Shown: positions 10,087 to 22,000 of the stretch, one piece after another
Numbering within the stretch: the first letter of the stretch is position 1
How the letters are laid out: every line of letters starts with the position of its first letter
Assembly: GCA_014904845.1 (NCBI GenBank)
Contig: MU119506.1
Location: 1 to 61,296 of the forward strand
Origin: Acephala macrosclerotiorum
Taxonomy: Eukaryota > Ascomycota > Leotiomycetes > Helotiales > Mollisiaceae
Direction: 5' to 3'
DNA length: 61,296 nucleotides
Program-made: the position numbers and the translations under genes
The notes under the pieces: model-generated
The model's input: only the letters and a program-made list of their open reading frames with translations
Databases searched by the model: none
What the model was told of the DNA's origin: nothing

Positions 10087-10806
10087 CTATCGTAGCTTTG
10101 ATAAGCCTGGAAAGCAAATGATCTGGCCCTCAAACTGCTCACGAAATTGTATTTCGCATGGAGTCTGGTATTTTCGGCATCGGAAGGTAGCGTTTTCTCC
10201 TGTTTCTGCTTTGGTATTTTCTTTGTCTTGGAGCTGTTCTTGTATCGTAGCTTCGGATCCACCAACCACAGAGTCCGTTTCGAGACTCGTGCTCGCATGC
10301 TACAAGGACTTCATTGAAGGTTTTGAAATTGCGAAGCTGGAATTCGACGAGGCCTGGTTGGGGAGTGATATGTTGAAATCTGGGGTCCTTGGACGGGGTA
10401 GTGAACTTGTTGTTCATTACGTCTGCAACAGTGTCGTAAGACGCCAGGTGGTGAGATACACTACCAACGGTAATACTGACGGTCTTCTTGACCAGGCTTT
10501 CTTCCTTTAAGCCGTAGGAATCAACAAGTGACCCGATCAAAGAACGCTCAGTCTCTTTGCTCAAAGAATTTGTGCTTGAATCGAAAGTAGGTGCAGCGGC
10601 AGAAACTGGGTTGTAACTTGAAGGAAATGAGCACTCGAGCTCGCAGTAGACGAGAAAATCGCCCAAAATTTGACTCGAGCTCCACAGTACACTGTCAGTC
10701 CAACTCTTGATGCCAGAAGAATGCTCCTCATAGATAAAGACATTTCTACCGCATCTTGTGTCGAGGAAATGTGCCCGTAGAAGGTTGGTGAAAGAGCGGA
10801 GGCCAT
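10087..10806 (-). pseudogene. Gti1/Pac2 (WOPR) family regulator, internally deleted
   Basis: WOPR proteins (Wor1, Ryp1, Sge1, Gti1, Pac2) are fungal DNA-binding regulators of morphology and pathogenicity. From the ATG at 10806 the first 19 codons give the hallmark start (Pro-Thr-Phe-Tyr-Gly-His-Ile, then Thr-Gln-Asp-Ala). Near 10749 the frame changes. The next frame carries Val-Phe-Ile-Tyr-Glu-Glu, Ser-Gly-Ile-Lys-Ser-Trp-Thr-Asp, Trp-Ser-Ser-Ser and Gly-Asp-Phe-Leu-Val-Tyr, the second half of WOPRa. About 30-33 family residues between these parts are absent. WOPRb follows (about 10560-10345): Leu-Val-Asp-Ser-Tyr, Leu-Val-Lys-Lys-Thr, His-His-Leu-x-Ser-Tyr, Pro-Ser-x-Asp-Pro-Arg. The tail is ambiguous: this frame stops at 10139, while another frame, open to 10087, looks equally protein-like. 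The family call is strong; a working protein is unlikely unless splicing is unusual. Confidence 0.82.
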
Positions 10807-11321
10807 CGTGCTTGATTTTAAATGATAAAAGATGGAGAATGGTCTTATGAACTTTGCTATGAAATAGATCAAGATCTGAGTATGATCTTGCAGTTTCTCG
10901 ACCTGGGACGCGGGGGTAAGCAGAAGCGTGTGTCATGCAAGCCTCTGCGCTCAGGAAGGCGGCAGCAATCTGCTGCAAGGCAAGAAGAAGCCGGAGGCGT
11001 ACAAAACCCGGTTAGTGTGGCGACCTCGCTCTCATGGGAATTCAGTGGAGGTGGCTGATCAAGGGGTTGTTGAGATGGCATTTCGAGAGCCTGCAGATCT
11101 TTTACAGGGATCTGATTTGAGGTCCGCTCTCAATCGAGGTCGATGTTTCTTGTATTAGATTGTAGATTTATCTCAGAAGCCCTGAAAATGATATTCATTT
11201 GGGAAGTCATTTCAAGGGCATGATTTCTCCAAATCCCACATGTGGGTTTCCGCTCGTAGCCTGAAATGGACCTATCCGTAAAAAGGGTTCGAGACTCGGG
11301 CGCATTATGTAATCAGTCTCG
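10807..11321. other. about 500 bp, no gene seen
   Basis: Upstream region of the Gti1/Pac2 relic on the minus strand. The open frame that extends that gene's second frame upstream to 10978 is a fortuitous overlap, because the true WOPR N-terminus lies in another frame. No other supportable feature. Confidence 0.45.
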
Positions 11322-11639
11322 TCAAACTTCCGCGTTAAAATTCAAACTTGAACTCTGAACATCACTCTGAGCGTCGTCATTTTCAAGATCCGAATCCGAA
11401 TCGGCCATCTCGAAGGTATTCTTTTCGCAAGGACCAAACGCATACGTGATAGAAGTGTCTGTTTTATCCCCGGTCGGGTGCACTTGATCCCTACGCCAAA
11501 ATTCGCGAAAAAGGCCGAATCCCGATCCAGCACCTAAAATATCCACACCTCGTCTAGACACCTCGTCTAGACACCTCTGCTGGACACCCCGTTTGGACAT
11601 CCCGTCTGGACACCCCGATAAAACCAAGTGGCAGATCAA
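11322..11639 (-). CDS. Possible exon, unrecognised, acidic C-terminus
   Basis: An open minus-strand frame ends at 11322 after an acidic Ser/Asp-rich tail (Ala-Asp-Ser-Asp-Ser-Asp-Leu-Glu-Asn-Asp-Asp). Before the tail is a stretch with Gly-Ala-Gly-Ser-Gly-Phe-Gly and Phe-Trp-Arg-Arg. The upstream third overlaps a 13-bp minisatellite and is unlikely to be genuine coding sequence. No ATG lies at the open end, so if real this is a 3' exon of something larger. No family recognised. Confidence 0.25.
   Translation of the reverse strand: MICHLVLSGCPDGMSKRGVQQRCLDEVSRRGVDILGAGSGFGLFREFWRRDQVHPTGDKTDTSITYAFGPCEKNTFEMADSDSDLENDDAQSDVQSSSLNFNAEV
11545..11616. repeat. 13-bp minisatellite, about 5.5 units
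   Basis: Units acacctcgtctag, acacctctgctgg, acaccccgtttgg, acatcccgtctgg and so on repeat with a 13-bp period; the first two are identical. Confidence 0.9.
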
Positions 11640-12046
11640 GAGCGAATAGCTTGAGAATGCAGGAGGATTGGTTCGTTGATCACTGTTGTTTGATTCATGA
11701 AATTCTTTCCCGCCTGCTCGATAAAGACATAGCCTACAAGAGGCATTAAAAACTTGTCAACTATATTCGAATAATGGCGAGTTTCTCATAAGTTGTTGTT
11801 ATTATTGTCAATGTTTGCGAAAGTAAGGCTGTGGAATTTTCGCCTAGTAAGCCGTGAAGAGGACTTCATGCTCACTCTCAAAAGCGGCAGGATGAAACGT
11901 CGAACTACTACCTCAAATATGCAGTGTATAACGTGGACAGCCTATCAAAAACTCCACCTGACCTTGGCTGCCCAAGTCCTGGCATTTGCCTGTCGCACGC
12001 GTGAGTGCTTAAGCGAGCGGCGTAATGAGGGCTGGTACGGTTATTT

Positions 12047-12117
12047 TCTGCGGGACTGCTTCCACATTCGCCTGTGTCGGGGAGCTGCTTCCACATTCCG
12101 CCTGTGACGGGGAGCTG
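12047..12117. repeat. 30-bp tandem duplication
   Basis: The piece ctgcttccacattcgcctgt followed by gtcggggag is followed directly by a near copy (cattccgcctgtgacggggag). Two units only. Confidence 0.8.
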
Positions 12118-12274
12118 CGGGCCTGATTGAGCCGCATCGTGCGTGCCTGCAGAAAACAAAAGGCTTCCCACCTTTGCTCCAACCTCATTTCGTTTTTGTC
12201 CTCCTCAATCGTTTCGATCGATTCTTCTTATTGCCGTAATAAGTCTCTCCACACGCCGATCTAGCATTGCAAAC

Positions 12275-13276
12275 ATGGAAGTTTACATTCATCATAGTAA
12301 AGAGGTCGATCTTCAGCCGGTATTGCCATCTGAAAGCCTTATAATCTTGCCTCTGGCATTTTCTGCTGGTAAGTTTGTTGTAGTAATGGCGATATTTGAT
12401 TAACGAGCCATAGAAAGCAACTTTCAATTGAACGAAGTCCCAAAAACAGTTGCGAAAATCGAAGAATGGGTGAAAAAGACCGCCTAGAAGCTCGCTTGCC
12501 ATGTGATTGCCCGATGCCCAGGCACTGATAGTACTATTCTCTACTCTGCTTGTGTGGGATTTGACTCGAATGGATACTAAGTTGTGAGTCAACGGGAACG
12601 GCTTTCAAACGAAGGCTTTCCGAAAGGGATTGAGAATAGAAAAAGGTTCAATGTCGTTATAGGATTTTGTGAGTGGCCTAATATTCTCGAGGAGTATCTC
12701 CTTGTCATAAACTAATAATATATAGCGGGTTTATCCCCTTTATTCTGCGAGCATGTGTTGAACGAAAAGGCAAATTTTGTCATTCTTTTTATAAACGAGC
12801 TCGAAACGGATTCGACCACAGCCGCCGATATAATATTACAATGGGTGATCTCTGCGGAGCCTTTAATCGAAGCTATGCGAGAATATCGCATATACCTGGT
12901 TTTTGCAAGTCGTACGACAAGCGCAGTCCTCGGAATACAGAGCGGAGACATTTGCCTCTGCGGAAGTTCAAGCCGTTCTAAGGCAGGCCTTCTCGTTAAC
13001 ATCGAAGCTACACCGGGTCGGAAGTTCTGTCGTATTGGGGGTCAGATCTTTCTTCTCGACCGTGTTTGTTCATTCCGTTACTTTCTTCTACCAACACAGC
13101 AGCTCCTACCAACACAGCAACTCTCTCCAAACATGGAGGCATTCTACTTGATAGATGGCAAGCGTTTTTTGGAACTCGAGCTAGCTCAAAACAGTGGCAA
13201 GGACGGTGACGAGGACAGGCACCAATCACCACCTCGATCGCGGTCGCCGAAAAGACGTTATTCGGCCTTTGTATAA
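12275..13276 (+). pseudogene. Three-exon unrecognised gene with two nonsense codons, inside copy B
   Basis: Exon 1 12275-12368, intron 12369-12413 (GTAAGT..CATAG, branch-like TTGATTAAC), exon 2 12414-12668, intron 12669-12725 (GTGAGT..TATAG, branch-like AACTAAT), exon 3 12726-13276. Frame is kept through both joins. It is broken only by TAG 12485-12487 and TAA 12578-12580, each one C-to-T change from a Gln codon. The frame is also open upstream of the ATG into a hydrophobic run (Ile-Leu-Leu-Ile-Ala-Val-Ile-Ser-Leu-Ser), like a signal peptide whose start codon is lost. Exon 2 has several Cys and a Gly-Phe-Pro-Lys-x2-Glu-Asn segment faintly like fungal RNase-type effectors; this is weak. The 3' end is uncertain: a second frame around 12903-13150 is better conserved in copy A, so exon 3 may be shorter or another intron may exist. 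Confidence 0.5.
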
Positions 13277-13427
13277 ATACGAATGCGAGCTCGAAAAGAG
13301 TCTAAATAGATTGCAATTGCATTGGTTTTCTTCATTCGCTTTGCAAATTCGTGATATGACAACCTTTGACTGCTTGAAGCCCCCCCTGCGAGACATTCCG
13401 TGCCATGTTCATTCGAGCTTTAGCTCA

Positions 13428-13824
13428 TCGGGGTTTCGAATATCACGTAGCGAGCATGCAGCCACGGTGCAGCCATAGCCGGAACCCGGGGGAATTCGCA
13501 AGGGCTTTCAGGTCCTAGATAGCTCGCTTAAGCATGGCTACTCCATACACGTTTTTATTGCCTAGTTAGACTAAGTTTGTTAACGCTACGGTCTCTCCCC
13601 TTGCGAGGATCAGTCAGTGTCTCCCGATTCTTTAAGCTGTCTCGAGCCATGTTTTTTTTGTAATCAAGTCTTCTTGATCGCTCATTTCAAATTATCTCAA
13701 GGAAATCGCTGTATTTTATTGCCATCTATAAACTCAGACTCAATCATCTGTCATCTGCAAGCACCTACCGAAAGTAGTACAAGACCGTCAACAAGCATCA
13801 ACATCGATCAAATCAATTACGAGA
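13428..13824 (+). promoter_or_regulatory. Upstream region of the C2H2 gene
   Basis: About 400 bp between the end of copy B and the ATG at 13825. No clear TATA box. A pyrimidine-rich stretch with gtctctccccttgcg near 13590 and a CA-rich leader (caagcatcaacatcgatcaaatcaa) just before the ATG fit a fungal 5' leader. The exact promoter cannot be placed. Confidence 0.3.
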
Positions 13825-14948
<1,124 letters not shown>

Positions 14949-15136
14949 GTGCGGAATCAGCACATATACGATACGTTTTTCTCGCAATGTTGAGGCTTTG
15001 CCAGAATATGGACCTGAACCAAGCGACACGGGGGAAGAATTCTCTCTCCATTCGGTTTTTGCATCCCGATGAAGAATTTTCCTCCAAAACCCCGAAGACT
15101 TCCCCGGCCTCCGCAGACCCATCATATATTTATTCA

Positions 15137-15370
15137 TCAACTTTCTAAGAAGTCAAAGGAAATCAAGTGGTAGATGTTGTATTCGTGGTATTGTATCGGG
15201 GTTTGAAAGGGTGGAAGATGAGGCGGACTTTGCATTCCCTCAGAATACAGGTCATGGAAGCGCACTACAACATCTTTAGATTCATAGAAATGGACGTGTC
15301 GGTTTTTTTCCTTTTCTTCAAAATGTCCTTCCAGCTCACCTTGATGGAGTGTTTCTGAAAGATATGACAT
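15137..15370 (-). CDS. Small ORF, unrecognised, 77 residues
   Basis: Minus-strand ATG frame converging on the C2H2 gene. Begins Met-Ser-Tyr-Leu-Ser-Glu-Thr-Leu, then a charged Glu/Lys/His stretch and a Pro/Tyr/His-rich end. The frame is open for some way upstream of the ATG. It could be the last exon of a larger gene, or a chance frame in the 3' region of the C2H2 gene. No homologue recognised. Confidence 0.3.
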   Translation of the reverse strand: MSYLSETLHQGELEGHFEEKEKNRHVHFYESKDVVVRFHDLYSEGMQSPPHLPPFQTPIQYHEYNIYHLISFDFLES

Positions 15371-15545
15371 TGAAGCAAAGGCGCGATGCAATTGCTGCTA
15401 AATGGTTGACGAAATTACTGCAAGCAAGTAGTATACCTTGAAAAAGTGATATACAACCACGACTTGGTTAGAAAGGACTCTCGCCCTTTCGATACAGACT
15501 TCTTTTTTGCAGGGTATTTAGAAGAGTCTTCAGCATCTGCACAGT

Positions 15546-15975
15546 TTAGATCTCATTCATTGCGATCTCAACCCAACCAACATCTTGATGAATGGGGATA
15601 CTCCGGTTATCGGGGACTTTGATTTCTGTCGACGGGAGGGGAAATTGGGGTTTAAGGCTAGGACGAGAAGCTGAATGAGTGAGAATTTCGGGTTTGCAGT
15701 CCCAGGAGCGCCAGGTGATTTGGCAATTTCGCATGAGGCGTCCGCTGATTTTTACCTCGCTCGAGATCCTTTACCGTAAGAAAGTTTGTGCTCCCAGGCG
15801 TGTGAAAGCAAGGTCTGGCTGTGATGTGTTGTAGAATGTGCGAGTTCAGCGCTTCTAGTAGAGTTTCTGATTTTGTTGGCGGTATGTTGTCCTGTCGTCT
15901 TGTCGCGGATCGTCTGCGCACAGCCACAGATATCGCCTGGCCGACCTTAGCGCACGGAAGAAAAAGCACCGCCAC
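15546..15975 (-). CDS. Two-exon gene, unrecognised, 5' end incomplete
   Basis: Exon 1 15975-15756 and exon 2 15670-15546, joined across an 85-bp intron (15755-15671, GTAAAA..TTCAG). The join restores an Arg-Ala-Ser-Arg-Pro reading and exon 2 runs to TAA. The joined part encodes about 114 residues: a helical stretch (Thr-Leu-Leu-Glu-Ala-Leu-Asn-Ser-His-Ile-Leu), Thr-Val-Lys-Asp-Leu-Glu-Arg, and an ending with Gln-Asp-Val-Gly-Trp-Val-Glu-Ile-Ala. No ATG lies at the open 5' end and a TAG precedes it, so the start is either lost or lies in an upstream exon beyond the minisatellite at 15985-16180. Family not recognised. Confidence 0.45.
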
Positions 15976-15984
15976 AGCTGACTA

Positions 15985-16180
15985 TATCAGCACCTGTTCA
16001 GCACCTGTTCTGCACTTGTTCTGCACCTGTTCTGCACCTGTGTTCAGCGTTCAGCACCTGTGTTCAGCACCTGTGTTCAGCGTTCAGCACCTGTGTTCAG
16101 CACCTGTGTTCAGCGTTCAGCACCTGTGTTCAGCACCTGTGTTCAGCGCCTGGCACCTCTGTTCAGCACCTTTGTTCTAC
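15985..16180. repeat. Minisatellite, 12-13-bp units in 33-bp higher-order repeat
   Basis: Basic unit cagcacctgttct or cagcacctgtgtt. The central part is a higher-order 33-bp repeat (two 13-bp units plus cagcgtt) present about three times. Plus-strand frames read it as an 11-residue Ser/Ala/Pro/Val/Phe/Gln/His/Leu/Cys repeat; I regard that as accidental. Confidence 0.9.
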
Positions 16181-19100
16181 TTACTGCATCCGCTCTAATA
16201 TTCCCAACTCTACTAAAACTATTCAGGGAATTTTACGCTTTATTTCGCATATTTCAAGCGATGTCCTTAACGCGAGATGATTTCGTTACCGATGGGGTCG
16301 CTATTGCATGCAACCCGTTTATTTCAAGTTACTACTACGGTAAACATATACTGAACTAGTATTTTTACTCTTGCCGCATATACTTACAATATATAAATCC
16401 CATTTCGAACAATAATCCAAGCTGGGTCTCACGGCGTTAAACCGATGCAAAAACCAACGGAAATATTAGTAAGTATATATTTGACATATAAATACTTATA
16501 TTGATTGTATCTAGTACTACAAATCACAAAGTTCGATAATATTAATAAAAAATATTCAAGCAAATATAAAATATATATTAACAATATATAGATCCAATCA
16601 ACGAATTTTGTATCATGTTTAAATTGAATACTAAAGTATTAATATGTTCGTAATATATAATAAATATATTTTAATTAATTATAATTGTAATATCGAAATT
16701 AATAAAAATCAAATATATAAAAAATTTTTTAATCAACAAAATTTTATAAGTTTTGAAAATACTAAAATCCAATATTTATTTTTATAGTTTTGACGTTATA
16801 TTTGTAACAAATATTTTAAAATCGATAAATACATCAAAAAATATAAATAATTTATATTTACTACGTAATAATTATTAATTTTAAACGTGAAAAAATTACT
16901 CAAACTGAAATTTTTTTTGATAAAAAGTAAATTCTTTAAATACTTTATATATATTCAATTAATACTTTATAATACAATCAAACGATTTATTCTATTTAAT
17001 AAATAGTATAAAATTCAATATTTCAAGAAATTAAAATAAGTTTATTATATATTCGAAATATATTTAATTGATACTTTGTAAATTACTTTCTAATAATTTA
17101 ATTTTTAAATATATTAATAATTGTAAAACTATTACGTAAATTTTTCTATATTTTAAATATATTTAATATTAATATTATATTAATACTAAAAATAGAAAAT
17201 TTGCGATTATATATAGTATAAAATTTCATCGGTAAAAATATATTCAAATATTGAAATAATTTTCAATTTATACGAGAAAAAGTATAGAATTAAATTATAA
17301 GTTTTTATATACGCTAATTTTAATATTAATTAATATATTTCTTTCGAGTTTATTTTCAATTAAAAACAAAAAATCAAACTATAAACTTAATATAATCTTT
17401 TAATTTTATTTTGATTTTATTGTTTAAATTTTATTAAATTTTGTATACAAAAAAATTTCTTACGAATATATTTTAACAATTGATTTTCTTAGTACAATAA
17501 ATGAATTTAAACGATTATTATTATAATTCTCGTATAAAAATATTTATCGTATTATTAAAAAACTTGAAATTGAATTTATATAAAATACGAATACGAGACT
17601 TTTTATTTATTAAAATATTATTACAATACAAATTTTCAAAGAAAAATACTTTTATTTTATTAAATTTTAATTTTAAAACATTTTTTGAAAAACAATTTTT
17701 AATAAAACTTTCAATTTCATGCAACGATTTTTTTATAACGAGATTAATTAATCGCGAAATATACTTATTTTTCTTTATTAATCATTTAAAAAATTTATCA
17801 ATAATATCAATATAAACAAAATTTATAATATTATTAAAAATTTAAAAATTTCTTATAGATTATTTTTGTTTTATTTTTCGTACTATATCGAAACGTTTCA
17901 ATCTCGAAAAAAACTTGAAAACTTACGAAAAATAAACTAAAAAACTTTAAAAAAAAAATAATATTATTTAATAATATATTACTCGTATAAAAAATACAAA
18001 TTACAAAATTAAAAAAAAACTATCTATAAACGAATCAATAATTGCGAAATCGAATATATAATAAAAAAAAAAATAAATAAAAAATAAATTTAAAATATTT
18101 TTTAAAAATATTAATAAAACAATTAATATTCGATCTATTAATAAAACTTTTATAATTTTACCAAAAGTATATTAAAATTTTTAAAAAATTTAACGAATTT
18201 CGCGTATTTATTATTATAAAATCAAATTTTATTAAATTTCGTAGTCTATAGAAAAAAGTAATTTATATCGTATATATAAAATAATTTATCAATAATTTTA
18301 AAATCATTTACATAAAAAAAATTAATTTAAATACTTTTAAAAAATGCGCGTTTATTATCAAAGAAAGTTTATTCGTTTTTACACTCAAAAAATATTACAT
18401 AAAACGATCATATTATAATTAGAAAAAATACTATAAATTGAGCGATATTAATATTCGTACCAATATTAATATTTCGACAAAAAATTTTTCACGACTTTTT
18501 ATCAACGAATAAACTCAAATATAATTCGCAAACTTTTTTTCTATTAATATTTTACTATACTCAAAAATTCGAATATACGAAAAATATACAAAAACTATAA
18601 ACAAATATTTCTATTTATAAAATCAAAATCGATTTTCAATTTTTTTCGATTTAAAACAATTCAAAAAAAATATTATTATTTTAATAAATATTAATAACGA
18701 ATATATTAATAATTATTTATAATACTTTTAATTTTCATTTAATTATCGAGTGTTTTTTCTTTTTTTTGAATCGTAATTTTTAATTTTTTTTACTACTTTC
18801 GTATAAAAACAAAAATTATACGTATATATTTAAATTAAAATTAAAACAAATTTCAAAAATATATTTTAATTCGTTAAATTTATTGAAATTTTTTATAAAT
18901 TAATACAATACTTTGAAATTTAATTTGTTTTGAATATTATCAAAATTTTTTTTAAATATTATAAATGAATAATTTTTCGAATTTTTTGTATTTAATCAAA
19001 TTCGATTTAATTAATAATAAAAATAATTTAATAGTATTAAAAAATATTATATATAATATATAATAATTTCGAATATTATTTTCGTTATTATTGTTTTTTA

Positions 19101-21884
19101 AAATAATAATTACTTCGAGTACAATTATTTGTTTTTTTTTTAAATTTAAATAAAAATATTTACGTTTTATAATTTCAAAGAAATAAACGTATAAATTTTT
19201 CGCGAAATAATTTGAATAATATCTTTATACAATACGCGATTGAAAAGAGATAAAATACGAAAATTTTAATACAATTTTCGATTTAAAAATAAAACAATTA
19301 TTTCAATTTTAAAAAGTAAAAAAAAAAATTATTCACTTTGAAATACGTTTAAAAATACGATATTTTATACAAAAAAAAAATTCGAAAATTCGATATAATA
19401 TAAAAATATAATACTAAAAAAAAAAAATTTAAAGTTTTAAAATAATTAAAAATATTAAATTTTTTTCAATTATATAAAATTGGTAAAAAAAATCAAAATA
19501 GTATCGATATTCGTTAAATAAATCAATTATATATTGAAAATAATATATACAATTAAATAAAAATTACTAATTTTTTTATTTTAAAATCTACTTCGAATCA
19601 ATTATCAAAACAATAAATTCTTTCAATTTCAATATATATTTTATCACTTTTTCAATTTAAATTTTTATATTTCTTTTTATTAAATTGAAATAAATTTTAT
19701 TAATTTACGTAATTGTACTCGAAATCGAAATTAATATCGCGTTTTTAAAAATAAATTTTAACGATAACGATTTTTCGTTATTATTGCAATTTGTTTAATT
19801 TATAAACCAAATAAAAAAATTTATTATTATAAAATTAAATCTCAAAATCGATTTATTATATAAATTATTGAATTTTTCTATTTCGTTTTTTTGAAATCTA
19901 AAAACGATCTCGAGAATCGATAATAAAACTACGATCGATTATTGATTATTTGAATAATAAAACTAAAAAACGTTTCTCGATTAATATTATTTAAAAACGT
20001 ATATAATAACGTTTATTAAAAGTTCTCGTTTTTCGAAATTAATTATTTCGATATTTCCAAACGTAAAAAACGTAAAATTTTTTAATAAAAACGCGAAAAT
20101 TATTATAAATATAATATTATTTTTAATTATTATTAAAATTTGAGAAAAAATCTCGTTAAATTAAATAATTTTGATTAAAACTTGAAAAAATATATTATTC
20201 GTTTTTAATATTTTTTAAAAAAAAATTTAAATATATTATTTTAATATTTTAAATAAATATATATTATTTTTGAAAATAAAAAACGTTTTTAAAAATTGTA
20301 ATTTAACGTTATATAATTCGAATTTAAAAATTGAAATATCGACGATTTTTGTTTTTATTATAAACTATTTGTAGAAATACGACAAATATTATTATATTAT
20401 AATATTTATAGAGTATATTTTATCTCGAGTTAATATTTTTTTTTGTTGTAAAAAAACTTAAAAATTCTTTAAAAAAATCTCGAAATAATATTATATTGCG
20501 ATTATAAATAAAGCGTTTTCAATGCGATTATTTTTAGTAAATATTATAATCGATAATTAATAAACGCTTTATTATTATAATAAAAATACAAATAAAAAAA
20601 TAAGTATATTTTATTTATTTAATTATAAATATTCGAATTTTATTTTTCGATTAAAAAATCTTTTTTTGTTTAGAATTAAAATTTTTTTTATATTGTTTTT
20701 ACAAACGTTAAAAAAACTCGATTTATTGTAATATTAATAAGAAAACGTTTGTTTATATTGTAACGTTTAATTTTTACTTTTTGAATCAATTATAAGCGTT
20801 ATTATATTCGATAATAAAATAAATATTATTTCAAAGTTTATTGAATCGTTTATAGTATTAAAATAATTAGTATTAATAAAATTCGATGAATAATTATACT
20901 TTACAATATTTACGAAGTTAATTTTTTGTAATTAAAAAAAGCGATTTTCGATAATTATATTTTATATTGAAATTGAATTAAATATATTAAAATATACTCG
21001 AAACAAATTAAAAAAACTATTATATTCTAACGTTAATTGAAATACTTTTAAATCGAGTAATATAAACGTAATTTTTAAATTATTATTATTAATTATCTCA
21101 AAATAAAAAATATTATTAAAAAATAATAAAAAAATATCGATTAAAATAAACTAATTACTTTATACTATCGAAAAAATTCTAAAAATAATTAATATCGATC
21201 AATAATATTCTTTTTTTTACTTTAAAAATTTTCTATTAAAAACTATTAATTTTTTAAGCGTTTTATAATTCGTTTAAATCGTATTTAGTTTTAAAAGAAA
21301 TTAATATAATACTCGATCGATTTTAATAAAAATTAATTCGAATATTTATATTTAACGATTTTTAAAAATTGCGAAATAAATTAATAAAAAGAAAATTATA
21401 TTAAAAATCGTTTTAATAAGTTTTTAATTGATTTAATAATTCGAAATTATAATTTTTATTTATAAAAAATTTAAAATTTTTAATAAAAAAAAAAACTTTT
21501 CGTATAAATATATTAAATATTCTATTTTTCGTATCGATCAATTATTGAATAAAAAAAAATAATTATTTGAATCAAATAATACAATATTTTAAAATGATTT
21601 AATACGTTTATTTTCGATAATATTTATTAATTTAATTTCGAGTATTAATAAAACTATTTATATTTTTTACGCGATATCGTAATTTTTATTTGATATTCAA
21701 CAATTAAATTAACAATTTATATCCGATCGCGAAATAAATTAAAATGCGTCGAATACGAAATTTAAAACGAAATATTCGTTATTTTTTATTAATTGAATAT
21801 AATTTATATATTCAATAAATACGATTATTCAATTCTCAATTTATTACTTTTTTCTATTTCTTTGAACTCGTTTAATATTGTTTA

Positions 21885-22000
21885 TTGTAATAAGATTGAG
21901 TGATAGTGTTATCGATTCGCATTAGACTAGTTTGACACGTGATCTAGTCTTGAATATAAGAGATCTGACATTTTGTAATCCTAGAAAACAATAGAGCATT
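21885..22000. mobile_element. LTR-like GC island (fragment or solo LTR)
   Basis: A ~115-bp patch of normal composition inside the AT-rich block. It has an inverted repeat agactag/ctagtct (21924-21930 and 21944-21950) around a CACGTG (21936-21941), a TATAAG at 21955-21960 and a tail ending gaaaacaatagagca. This resembles fungal copia LTRs. Its edges are not certain: several TG starts and one CA end near 21997 are possible, and I see no clear target duplication. Confidence 0.45.

Larger units (their letters stand above)
11770..13427 (+). repeat. Inverted duplication, copy B (longer copy)
   Basis: Collinear, in reverse complement, with 1262-2415. Homology starts at about 11770 (gcgagtttctcataag) and ends near 13427 (cattcgagctttagc). 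Copy B contains about 775 bp (~12157-12932) missing from copy A, and a 30-bp tandem duplication at 12047-12117 not seen in A. The two copies diverge mainly by substitutions, many of them transitions, plus indels. The copies face each other across about 9.4 kb. Confidence 0.85.

Noticed and set aside
10807..10978. N-terminal extension of the WOPR second frame
   Set aside because: The genuine WOPR N-terminus is in another frame starting at 10806, so the upstream extension is chance.
15821..16359. Cys/Ser/Ala/Pro/Val repeat ORFs on the plus strand
   Set aside because: Produced by the 33-bp minisatellite. No start codon context or conserved flanks.
17501..17815. 104-codon ORF in the AT-rich block
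   Set aside because: Composition is what random AT-rich sequence gives, and no motif is visible.
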